Below, one piece after another: positions 56,301-64,000 of a DNA stretch of 64,000 bases. The position numbers and the translations under genes were made by a program. Position 1 is the stretch's first letter. Each line of letters starts with the position of its first letter. The notes beneath the pieces are model-generated. The model was given only the letters and a program-made list of their open reading frames with translations. It was not told the origin of the DNA and did no database searches. Source of the DNA: Vulgatibacter incomptus_A (GTDB lineage Bacteria > Myxococcota > Myxococcia > Myxococcales > Vulgatibacteraceae); the NCBI GenBank assembly GCA_040391605.1, contig JBEBXK010000004.1, positions 1 through 64,000 on the forward strand. Direction: 5' to 3'.

Positions 56301-56641
56301 TGGACCGCCCCCGGCTCCCGCGCCGGCGGCTCCCAGCCCAGGTCGAGCCCCCCTTCGTCGGCCTGGACCAAGAGAGCAGGCTCCACCCGCCCAGCCGCCG
56401 CCCCCCGATCCGTGAAGACCCGAGCGTCGCCGCGCAAGGAGGCGATCGCCTCGCCGTCCCGGAGCACCCGGAACGTCTGGGGCGCCGCCCCGGAGGCCGT
56501 CCAAGTCAGCTCCACCCGATCCGCGAGGTCGACGGAGGCCACCAGCCCCGAAACCTTCCCGCTTCCGCCCCCGTCCCCGCCACAGGCTCCGAGCGTCGCG
56601 CAGACGATGGCGACGCCCCACGCAGCTGCCACCTTTCGCAT
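53330..56641 (-). CDS. RCC1-like lipoprotein with 14 repeats
   Basis: 1103 residues from ATG 56641. Signal peptide with lipobox ATLGAC (Cys20). About 500 residues of fibronectin-like beta modules (RVLRDG, YRLVVV units), then 14 RCC1-type repeats of about 40 residues (pattern SVSAGxxHxCGVRxDGxVxCWGxN). Each repeat has a Cys pair. 14 repeats would fit two seven-bladed propellers. Surface protein; ligand unknown. Upstream is divergent to prfA. Confidence 0.9.
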   Translation of the reverse strand: MRKVAAAWGVAIVCATLGACGGDGGGSGKVSGLVASVDLADRVELTWTASGAAPQTFRVLRDGEAIASLRGDARVFTDRGAAAGRVEPALLVQADEGGLDLGWEPPAREPGAVHRYELVATYGKESTTVEAEGGRAAPAVQGYRIVRDEVTLVSLPASARSFRDEGVEAGTLGAAAAVGLEVRDGALVLSWDEPEAFAGPAHRYRLVVVAEGVDEARSSEVEAGRSAPVVTGYRVLRDGGWVATLPASSRRLEERDVAGGSWLPPMFSASPGVDAVDLAWTARAIEGLSHGFQVEALWSKGAGPVSEAVSGARPPPAIEGWIVSRDGVEVARLASSASSFRDAGAAPVEVDAPAELNATRGTRADGVALSWTPTLRFPEHRYELVAMATDVELAAAQVSGGRSAPAITYEVQRDDGPWRDAGAATVFVDREAPPAIPPSEMEALAISDRYRGFVELRLAEEWDFEPEVSPIYRVRPRTADGPGPAASTTGYRGMDLEIRWQRSLDDSPMDFVDLPMVSGLIAYDLEAEVDVGRYYRAKLLDGGTLVGHSTPSWSLVHGFLEVGAGWGFGCGLRSLDRKVVCWRNDSETGGQLPSADAYETMSVGQDRVCGVRRSDQAALCWGSSMLPGDWDEPVVEAPGTFQSVSAGSRHFCGVRTDGVAVCWGDNRYGQATAPVGTGFRSVSAGWWHSCGVRTDGRVVCWGDNMLGEAPGLPTVETYLSVSAGYSHSCGLLEDGRIRCWGLNDFGQAPGVVGPDAYESVSTGRDQSCGVRAADQRVVCWGRNGVGDAPAGPSVERFTQVSSGNLHGCGRRVDSKLRCWGATHALPSVERYAQVSAGDDHFCAVRRDDGAVVCGGLDSSGQAPRRPSEESFQRVSAGGAHSCGIHSADGSLSCWGRDDLGQVSGAPADSYSAVSAAANYGCAIRALDGRLDCWGNYAMGWAPVPSLEALDVGFSHGCGVRREDHQVSCWGSNFFGEASPPAGVAFASVAAGGNFSCGLEREDHALICWGGDATRLVPDPPEADGYLSLSAGVEHACAVRRSDGRVICRGVNDQGEAPPTPSRDAFESVSAGKSFTCGIRAVDQRLLCWGGNQFGQAPFYGAIE

Positions 56642-56720
56642 CGTCCACCTCTTGCCTCTCTCGCCAACCGCGACCCCCAACTTATCGAGGAGCGAGCCAC
56701 CAAGTCCATGTGTTGGCGCC

Positions 56721-56750
56721 TTGACCGCCCCGGGGCCCCTCCCCTATAGG
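56721..56750 (+). promoter_or_regulatory. Candidate promoter of prfA
   Basis: TTGACC (56721-56726), 18-bp spacer, TATAGG (56745-56750); leader about 60 bases to the ATG at 56818. Confidence 0.55.
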
Positions 56751-56817
56751 TTGCGCGGCCCAACGCCCCCGCCGATCCGGACTTCGCGGCCTCCCTCGGG
56801 CGTTGAGAGATGTACCC

Positions 56818-57903
<1,086 letters not shown>

Positions 57904-58011
57904 AGCGATCGTGAGGAAGCCACGAGCTCTCGCCGGACGCAGGCGATCCAGCGGGAGCGGGCCCAAGCCATGCCAGGCGCGATCTCGCGCGATGAAAGCT
58001 GAGGCGTCCCC

Positions 58012-58893
58012 TTGAGAGGCGCCGACGTGGATCGCCGCGCCGAGACGTGGACCGTCCGCCGCGCAGTGCTCTGGACCGCGGGCTTTCTGGAGGAGAAGGG
58101 CGCGGACTCCCCGCGCACCGACGCCGACCTCCTCCTCGCCGACTCCCTGGGCGTCGATCGGATCCGCCTCCTCATCGACTTCGACAAGCCCCTGAGCCCC
58201 GAGGAGCTCGCCGCCTACCGCCGGCGGATCGAGCGCCGCGCCGCCGGTGAACCCGTCGCCTACATCCTCGGCCGCAAGGAGTTCTTCGGCCGCGACTTCT
58301 CCGTCGATCCCAGGGTGCTCATCCCCCGACCCGAGACCGAAGATCTGATCCAGATCGCCCTGCGCGATCTCCCCGAGGGCGCGAGGGTGCTGGACCTCTG
58401 CGCCGGCTCCGGCTGCGTCGGCCTCACCCTCGCCGCCGAGCGCGCCGATCTCCGCGTCGATCTGGTCGAACTCGATGCAGGCGCCGCCGAAGTGGGCCGC
58501 GCCAACCTGGAGGCCCTCGGGCTCGCCGATCGCTGCCGGATCCTCGTAGGCGATCTCTTCACCCCCGTGGCGCGGGAGCCTCCCTACCAGCTCATCGTCG
58601 GCAACCCTCCCTACATCCCCAGCGGCGAGATCCCTGCCCTCTCCCGCGAGGTCCGCAACGAGCCCCACCTCGCCCTCGACGGCGGCAAAGACGGCCTCGA
58701 TCTCGTGCGCCGGATCGCCGCGGCCGCAGGTGCCCATCTGCTCCCCGGCGGCCGGATCGCCCTGGAGCTCGCCCTCGGCCAGCCGGCGACGGCCGTCGAG
58801 CTCTTCGCCGCCACCGGCTCATTCGAGGCCCACGCCGAGGCCGACTTCACCCGACGCGATCGCTTCCTCGTCGCCACGCGCCAAACTCCGTAG
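58012..58893 (+). CDS. prmC: Release factor glutamine methyltransferase PrmC
   Basis: 293 residues. Methylates the Gln of the GGQ motif in RF1 and RF2. N-terminal helical domain, SAM motif ARVLDLCAGSGCVGL, and NPPY at 198-201 (LIVGNPPYIPSGE). Start TTG at 58012; the alternative is GTG at 58027. 108 bp after prfA, then murA 12 bp after its stop. Confidence 0.95.
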   Translation: MRGADVDRRAETWTVRRAVLWTAGFLEEKGADSPRTDADLLLADSLGVDRIRLLIDFDKPLSPEELAAYRRRIERRAAGEPVAYILGRKEFFGRDFSVDPRVLIPRPETEDLIQIALRDLPEGARVLDLCAGSGCVGLTLAAERADLRVDLVELDAGAAEVGRANLEALGLADRCRILVGDLFTPVAREPPYQLIVGNPPYIPSGEIPALSREVRNEPHLALDGGKDGLDLVRRIAAAAGAHLLPGGRIALELALGQPATAVELFAATGSFEAHAEADFTRRDRFLVATRQTP

Positions 58894-58905
58894 GAGAGAC
58901 AAGAG

Positions 58906-60174
58906 TTGGACTCCATCGTCATCAACGGCGGCCACCGCCTCATGGGCAAGGTCCAGGTCTCCGGCGCCAAGAACGCCGCCCTCCCCATCCTCGCCGCCAG
59001 CCTCCTCGCCGAGGGCACCTCCACCTTCCACAACGTCCCCGAGCTCGCCGACATCGCCACCATGGGCAAGCTCCTGCGCTCCATGGGTTGCGCCGTGGAC
59101 CGGGGCATGGGCGAGGACGCCGATGAGGTCCGAGTCACCGTTCCCGCCGCCGAGGTCGAGCCCATCGCGCCCTACGAGCTGGTGAAGACCATGCGGGCGA
59201 GCGTCCTCGTCCTGGGCCCGCTCCTGGCGCGCTACGGCAAGGCTCGCGTCTCCCTCCCCGGCGGCTGCGCCATCGGCGCCCGGCCCATCGATCAGCACCT
59301 CAAGGGCCTCGAGCAGCTCGGCGCCACCATCAGCCTCGAGCACGGCTACGTCCAGGCCCGGGCGCCAGGCTTGCGGGGCGCCCGCTTCACCTTCGACGTC
59401 GTCTCCGTCACCGGCACCGAGAACCTGATGATGGCCGCCGCCCTCGCCCGAGGCACCACCGTCCTCGAGAACGCCGCGCGAGAGCCCGAGGTCGAGGATC
59501 TCGCCGAGGCCCTAAGCACCATGGGCGCCAAGATCCAAGGCGCCGGCACCGATCGGATCGAGATCGAGGGCGTCAGCGAGCTGCGGCCCGCCCGGCATCG
59601 CGTCATCCCCGATCGCATCGAGGCCGGCACCTTCCTGGTCGCCGCCGCCATCACCGGTGGCGACGTCGTCGTAGAAGGCTGCATCCCGGCCCACCTCGAG
59701 GTCGTGATCGAGAAGCTGCGGGAGGCCGGCGCCCAGATCGACGAGGTCCCCGGCGGCGTGCGGGTCCGGGCCCCCGAGCGGCTGCGCGCCGTCGACCTCC
59801 GCACCCAGCCCTTCCCCGGCTTCCCCACCGACATGCAGGCCCAGCTCATGGTCGCCATGGCCACCGCCCAGGGCTCGTCCGTGATCACCGAGAACGTCTT
59901 CGAGAACCGCTTCATGCACGTGCAGGAGCTCTCGCGCATGGGCGCCAGCATCGCCGTCGACGGCAAGACCGCCGTGGTCAAGGGCGTCGAGGCGCTCTCC
60001 GGCGCCCCCGTGATGGCCACCGATCTGCGGGCCTCCGCCTCCCTGATCCTCGCTGGCCTCCGCGCCACCGGCGTCACCACCGTCCAGCGGGTCTATCACC
60101 TCGATCGTGGCTACCAGCGCATCGAGCAGAAGCTCCGTGCCCTGGGCGCCGACATCCAGCGGGTCAAGAGCTGA
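58906..60174 (+). CDS. murA: UDP-N-acetylglucosamine 1-carboxyvinyltransferase
   Basis: First committed step of peptidoglycan synthesis. 422 residues; fosfomycin-target Cys121 in SLPGGCAIGARPID, Lys22-Asn23 in VSGAKNAALP, and C-terminal DRGYQRIEQKLRALGA. TTG start with weak GAGACAAG upstream. In the prfA-prmC-murA order. Confidence 0.97.
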   Translation: MDSIVINGGHRLMGKVQVSGAKNAALPILAASLLAEGTSTFHNVPELADIATMGKLLRSMGCAVDRGMGEDADEVRVTVPAAEVEPIAPYELVKTMRASVLVLGPLLARYGKARVSLPGGCAIGARPIDQHLKGLEQLGATISLEHGYVQARAPGLRGARFTFDVVSVTGTENLMMAAALARGTTVLENAAREPEVEDLAEALSTMGAKIQGAGTDRIEIEGVSELRPARHRVIPDRIEAGTFLVAAAITGGDVVVEGCIPAHLEVVIEKLREAGAQIDEVPGGVRVRAPERLRAVDLRTQPFPGFPTDMQAQLMVAMATAQGSSVITENVFENRFMHVQELSRMGASIAVDGKTAVVKGVEALSGAPVMATDLRASASLILAGLRATGVTTVQRVYHLDRGYQRIEQKLRALGADIQRVKS

Positions 60175-60316
60175 CGGGATCCGCGGCGCCGTCATCGATG
60201 AAGGCGGCCCCCCTCGCGCGGAGGCCATGGCGTCATAAGCGCTCGTCGTAGGCGCCGATCGACCTCGACCGGCGGCCGCCCTCGGTCGAATGGATGACGT
60301 GGGCCCGCATCCGGCG

Positions 60317-60346
60317 TTGCGAGGGAACAACTCGCTTTGCTAGGGT
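60317..60346 (+). promoter_or_regulatory. Possible promoter of the zinc-ribbon gene
   Basis: TTGCGA (60317-60322), 18-bp spacer, TAGGGT (60341-60346), 59 bases before the ATG. Confidence 0.35.
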
Positions 60347-60405
60347 GTTTCTCACGGTTCGACCCCACATCACCCCACCCCGAACCGAAAAGGAGCTTCA
60401 TTTCC

Positions 60406-60774
60406 ATGGAATGCCCTCGCTGCAACGTCGAGATGGTCCTACTCGAAGGAGAGGCCACCTCGCTGCAGCGCTGCGCCGAATGCAGCGGTGTCTTCATCGT
60501 CGATCCCGGCGATCTCAATCGCATCCTCCTCCGCCACGGCCTCCCCGTCCTCGATCGGCTCGGCGGCAAGGCCAACCTGGAGGAGCTCTCCGTCACCTGC
60601 CCCGTCTGTGAGGGCGTCGACCTCACGGTGATCGAGGGGAACGACAAGCGCGGCCTCCACTTCGAGACCTGTGAGAGCTGCGGCGGCATCTGGCTCGACC
60701 TCGACACCGACGCCGAGGACGCCGACGCCATCGAGACCGCCATCGTCGACCACTTCCGCGAGATGAAGGGTTAA
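60406..60774 (+). CDS. Double zinc-ribbon (TFIIB-type) protein
   Basis: 122 residues. First ribbon MECPRCNVEMV with CAECSGVFIVD, second CPVCEGVDLTV with CESCGGIWLDL. AGGAG Shine-Dalgarno 9 bases from ATG 60406. Role unknown, nucleic-acid or protein binding likely. The 231 bp before it hold only the promoter candidate. Confidence 0.85.
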   Translation: MECPRCNVEMVLLEGEATSLQRCAECSGVFIVDPGDLNRILLRHGLPVLDRLGGKANLEELSVTCPVCEGVDLTVIEGNDKRGLHFETCESCGGIWLDLDTDAEDADAIETAIVDHFREMKG

Positions 60775-60880
60775 GGGCTCTCGATCCTCGGGCCGCCGAA
60801 GAGGGCGGCTCGGGCGATTGCATCGTGGGACGCCGCCCGATAGCATCCCGGCCCTTCTCGGACGCCCCCAAGGATCGCCC

Positions 60881-62830
60881 ATGCCCGGCTCCCGCCTCTT
60901 CCTTCCGCTCCTGCTCACCGCGCTGGCGGCGCCGGCCTTCGCCGCGCCCCCCACGCCAGAGCAGCTCCGCGACATCCCCATCAGCCGACCGAGAGCGATC
61001 CCGGTCGCCGAGGTGATCCGCGGCATCGAGGAGACGCTCGCCGCCGAGGCCTCCCAGACTCGCAGGATCGTGTCCTCCCTCGACTCGGAGCCCGAGGTCG
61101 AGCTCCGGGGCGAGGTCGTCCTCCTCCACTCCACCCCCTGCGCCAACCGGGCCGAGGCCGCCGAGAACCGGAGCTGCCCCGTCACCTTCATCGACAGCAG
61201 CCGCAACTGGGATCGCTACGAGTACACCCGCCAAGGCGCGAGCCTCGTAAGCAAGCTCGCCGAGGCCGTCCCCAACGGCTTCGAGATCCCCATCGTCTTC
61301 AACGACTTCTACACCAGCGACTTCGGCGGCGCCTTCTACATGCCCCTCTTCAACGAGATCCAGGGCGCCGGCATGGACCTCGCCGACCTGCGTTTCTTCT
61401 TCGGCGTCGGCAACCAGAGCCCCATCCAGGGCTGGGTCTCCATGAACTATTGGTGGAGCTGCGAGGTCGGAAACTGGTTCCAGGATCGTTGCCGCGACGG
61501 CCGCCCCTTCACCACCACCCACCGCTCCCTCCACGGCGTCCTCGGCCAGGAGGTCGGCCACCGCTGGGGCGCCTTCCTCACCGCCATCCACCCCGTCGAA
61601 CGCACGCGGACCCGCGAGCTCCTCGGCAGAGATCTCGCCCATTGGAGCTATTGGATGCATAGCGGCGGCTCTCCCATCGAGGGCAACCGCTGGATCGACG
61701 AGCGCGACGGCACCTTCCGCATCGATCCCGTCGCCTTCAGCAAGTACTCCGACTTCGACCTCTATGCCATGGGTGTCATGCACGAGGACGAGGTCCGGCC
61801 CTCCTTCTTCATCCGCCCCGCCGGCTGCCCCGGCGGCCGCAACTGCGATCCCGCCACCCCGCCCGAGAGCGGCGTCATGCGCGTCGAAGGCGAGCGCGTC
61901 GACATCGACATCATCGACGTCCAGAACGACCTCGGCCCCCGCTCCCCCGAATTCGGCGAGGCCCCCCGGCAGATCCGCAGCATCTTCGTCTTCAACCAGC
62001 TCACGGACGAAGAGGGCGCCATCCGCCCCGTCAACCCCGCCCACATCGCCAAGATCGAAGCCATCCGCAGCTATTGGAACGAGTACTTCTACGAGGCGAC
62101 CTTCACCCGCATGCGCACCATCACCACCGTCTCCGGCCGCGACGACTACCCGCGCTGGGAGTTCACCATCGGCAAAGACGGCTGGGAGCCCATCAGCCTC
62201 CAGGGCGAACCCGTCGCCATGGGCGGCGTCCTCGCCATGACCGCCGCCATCGACGGCGACGTCGGCCTCTACAACGACAAGGTCCAGATCGACACCGCCG
62301 CCTACCGCAGCGCCTTCCTCAAGATGGTCCTCCCCGAGTCCGCCGCCGGCAGCACGATCGAGATCAACGTCGCCAGCCACGACGGCGATCTGAGCCAGGT
62401 CGCCTACCAGCTCCAGCCCATCGCCGACGGCAAGCTCCACAACTACGTCCTCGATCTCCCCACCAGCAAGCAATGGACCGGCACCGTCGGCCAGCTCCGC
62501 CTCGTCCTCGTCGGCGCCGCCAAGGGCACCACCTTCGGCATCGATCGCTTCGTCTTCTCCCCCCTGCCGGCCGCCGACGCCGACGGCGACCGCATCCCCG
62601 ACGCCGACGACAACTGCCCCGACCACGCCAACCCCGATCAGCTCGACTCCGTCGGCGACGGCATCGGCGACGCCTGCCGCCCCCCACCCGCCGACCCCGG
62701 CGAAGACGGCGACGACACCCCGCCCGCCAAGAAGCGCGACGACGGTGGCGGCTGCAGCGCCGCCGGCCCCCTCCCCCTCGGCGGCCTCGGCCTAGTCGTC
62801 ACCGCCCTCGCCCTCCGCCGCAGGAGCTGA
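60881..62830 (+). CDS. Secreted MYXO-CTERM protein, degenerate zincin-like
   Basis: 649 residues. Signal peptide to about 22 (LLTALAAPAFAA). A region like myxobacterial zinc proteases, with LGQEVGHRWGAF at 221-232: the first His of HExxH is Gln223. C-terminal thrombospondin-3-type Ca-binding segment (DADGDRIPDADDNCPD, DGIGDAC), then GGGCSAAG, hydrophobic helix and LRRRS, the MYXO-CTERM sorting signal. Anchored on the outer surface by that system. Without the His, protease function is uncertain. Confidence 0.9.
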   Translation: MPGSRLFLPLLLTALAAPAFAAPPTPEQLRDIPISRPRAIPVAEVIRGIEETLAAEASQTRRIVSSLDSEPEVELRGEVVLLHSTPCANRAEAAENRSCPVTFIDSSRNWDRYEYTRQGASLVSKLAEAVPNGFEIPIVFNDFYTSDFGGAFYMPLFNEIQGAGMDLADLRFFFGVGNQSPIQGWVSMNYWWSCEVGNWFQDRCRDGRPFTTTHRSLHGVLGQEVGHRWGAFLTAIHPVERTRTRELLGRDLAHWSYWMHSGGSPIEGNRWIDERDGTFRIDPVAFSKYSDFDLYAMGVMHEDEVRPSFFIRPAGCPGGRNCDPATPPESGVMRVEGERVDIDIIDVQNDLGPRSPEFGEAPRQIRSIFVFNQLTDEEGAIRPVNPAHIAKIEAIRSYWNEYFYEATFTRMRTITTVSGRDDYPRWEFTIGKDGWEPISLQGEPVAMGGVLAMTAAIDGDVGLYNDKVQIDTAAYRSAFLKMVLPESAAGSTIEINVASHDGDLSQVAYQLQPIADGKLHNYVLDLPTSKQWTGTVGQLRLVLVGAAKGTTFGIDRFVFSPLPAADADGDRIPDADDNCPDHANPDQLDSVGDGIGDACRPPPADPGEDGDDTPPAKKRDDGGGCSAAGPLPLGGLGLVVTALALRRRS

Positions 62831-62894
62831 AAAACCCAGCCCCCCTTACAAGCGGTCGCTGGCCCCGCGCTCCGATCCATGGCCAGCTCGAGCC

Positions 62895-63422
62895 ATGATC
62901 GATCGCCCCACCCGCATCCTCTTCGTCTGCCTCGGCAACATCTGCCGCAGCCCCCTCGCCGAGGGCGTCTTCCACCGCGACGTCGAGGCGGCGGGGCTCG
63001 CTGCGCGCTTCGAGATCGCCTCCGCCGGCACCGGCGACTGGCACGTCGGCAAGCCCCCCGACCCCCGCATGTGCGCCACCGCCCGCGACCGCCACGTCGA
63101 CATCAGCCGCCAGCGCGCCCGCCACCTCCGCCCCGCCGACCTGGCCCACTTCGATCTCATCCTCGCCATGGATCGCAGCAACCTCGCCAACATCCGCGCC
63201 CTGGCCCCCAAGAGCTCCGATCCCTCCCACGTCGTCCTCTTCCGCGCCTTCGACCCCGCCCCCGAGACCTACGAGGTCCCCGACCCCTACTACGGCGGGG
63301 CCAAGGGCTTCGCCCACGTCTTCGACATCGTCGAGCGCACCTCCCGCGCCCTCCTCGAGCACCTGCGCGCGAGCCCCGACACCCCTCCCCTCCCCATCCA
63401 TTTACCCTCCTCTCGCGCTTGA
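62895..63422 (+). CDS. Low-molecular-weight protein tyrosine phosphatase
   Basis: 175 residues. Signature VCLGNICRSP with catalytic Cys12 and Arg18; acid Asp130 in VPDPYYGG. In bacteria these often act with BY-kinases in polysaccharide export, but the partner is not in this window. C-terminal end about 15 residues longer than usual. The tRNA promoter -35 box overlaps its stop. Confidence 0.93.
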   Translation: MIDRPTRILFVCLGNICRSPLAEGVFHRDVEAAGLAARFEIASAGTGDWHVGKPPDPRMCATARDRHVDISRQRARHLRPADLAHFDLILAMDRSNLANIRALAPKSSDPSHVVLFRAFDPAPETYEVPDPYYGGAKGFAHVFDIVERTSRALLEHLRASPDTPPLPIHLPSSRA

Positions 63423-63447
63423 CTTGCTCCCTCCGGCCCTCTATTTC
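63419..63447 (+). promoter_or_regulatory. Candidate promoter of tRNA-Gly
   Basis: TTGACT (63419-63424), 17-bp spacer, TATTTC (63442-63447); 21 bases before the tRNA. Confidence 0.55.
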
Positions 63448-63468
63448 TCCCGGCGCTCCACATCTTCT

Positions 63469-63544
63469 GCGGGAATAGCTCAGTTGGTAGAGCACCAGCT
63501 TCCCAAGCTGGGGGTCGCGGGTTCGAATCCCGTTTCCCGCTCCA
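63469..63544 (+). tRNA. tRNA-Gly (anticodon CCC)
   Basis: 76 bases with CCA encoded. Acceptor GCGGGAA/TTCCCGC, D arm GCTC...GAGC, anticodon stem CCAGC/GCTGG with loop TTCCCAA, T arm GCGGG/CCCGT with TTCGAAT. Anticodon CCC at about 63502-63504 reads GGG. Confidence 0.97.
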
Positions 63545-63550
63545 AATAGA

Positions 63551-63597
63551 GGCCCGGATTCGCTGAGGTTTTCAAGGCGGTCCGGGCCTTTTTATTT
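63551..63597 (+). terminator. Rho-independent terminator after tRNA-Gly
   Basis: GGCCCGGA (63551-63558) pairs with TCCGGGCC (63581-63588), followed by TTTTTATTT. Confidence 0.85.
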
Positions 63598-64000
63598 CCT
63601 CGACGAGCACGCTGCATCAAGGATGCACCGAGCGGTGTGGGCTCGTAGTCTTGCTCGAAGTGTCGGCGGTCTCGACCAGACGCTGCTTCAGCGCACCGCT
63701 TCGAGCGCGCGGCGAATCGCCTTCACTTGTGTTCGCTCGCCGATGGAAGCCGGGCTTCGGCGCGAGCACACCCTATTGCCGACCATCGGCTGGATGCCGC
63801 CGCCCGCAAGTGGTACGAAGAATTCTTACCCATAGCGCGTTTGCATTCGAAACGGGGGGGATCCATGCCCTTGCTTCCACACCGGAGCCGCGTCTCGCTC
63901 CAGATTGCCGCAGCTCGCCGCCCCGTACCGCCTTCCCGCAGCCTGCGCCGCGGAAGACCGTGCCGGCTGGGATGCCGCCTCCGGCTCCTGGCGCTGCGTC
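63598..64000. other. Right-edge region without supported gene
   Basis: After the tRNA terminator about 400 bp hold no gene that I can support. A 70-codon frame (63623-63835) starts with ATG but has no family features. On the minus strand a frame open from the right edge ends with TAG near 63779; it has no recognisable motif. Base composition looks slightly less GC-rich than the window. Confidence 0.4.

Noticed and set aside
63623..63835. 70-codon frame after the tRNA terminator
   Set aside because: No Shine-Dalgarno, no family features, composition unlike the neighbours.

Overview
High-GC window (roughly 68-70 % by eye) from a delta-type bacterium, most likely a member of Myxococcota. The basis for that is a C-terminal Cys/hydrophobic/Arg-rich tail of MYXO-CTERM type at the end of the 60881-62830 gene, a DUF4388 response regulator, a Ser/Thr kinase with an unusual C-terminal regulatory module, many lipoproteins with signal-peptidase-II motifs, PEGA, kelch and RCC1 surface proteins, and housekeeping blocks in the usual delta-group order (ispE-spoVG-prs-rplY-pth-rpsF-rpsR-rplI-dnaB and prfA-prmC-murA). 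The genus cannot be fixed from the window.

Left part (1-10.9 kb, almost all on the minus strand): an Fe-S assembly block (iscS, iscU and a repeat-bearing partial gene at the edge), a Ser/Thr kinase fused to a predicted c-di-GMP-binding MshEN module, and a run of small envelope genes (lipoprotein, DsrE-like, VTT membrane protein, coiled-coil membrane protein, kelch lipoprotein, PEGA protein). 11-23 kb: a histidine kinase with an odd in-frame insertion, an M16 peptidase, a LuxR-type regulator, a tandem 140-bp repeat, and a minus-strand set with REC-DUF4388, degenerate GGDEF, multi-domain surface protein, methyltransferase-coiled-coil and membrane protein genes. 23-31 kb: core metabolism and translation (hpt, ispE, spoVG, prs, rplY, pth, rpsF-rpsR-rplI, dnaB). 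31-36 kb: small lipoproteins and a thiE-amidotransferase-thiD thiamine group. 36-45.5 kb: two divergent sets of large membrane proteins and glycosyltransferases that look like a cell-surface glycan or lipid-glycosylation locus. 45.5-53 kb: clpB, an XRE-cupin regulator, a phosphoribosyltransferase-hydrolase fusion, truA and recQ. 53-63.5 kb: a 14-repeat RCC1-like lipoprotein, prfA-prmC-murA, a zinc-ribbon protein, a secreted MYXO-CTERM protein, a low-molecular-weight tyrosine phosphatase and tRNA-Gly with a rho-independent terminator.

The observations most worth following are: prfA (RF1), an essential single-copy gene in most bacteria, carries an in-frame UAA and a scrambled GGDEA patch although its frame, length and both flanks are intact; the kinase-MshEN fusion, which predicts a c-di-GMP-controlled Ser/Thr kinase; a 67-residue palindromic insertion between the two DHp helices of a histidine kinase; and two families of palindromic repeats (a 104-bp-spaced GTGAAAAA...TTTTTCAC element at two loci, and a 140-bp MITE-like tandem repeat that supplies the stop codon of a gene).
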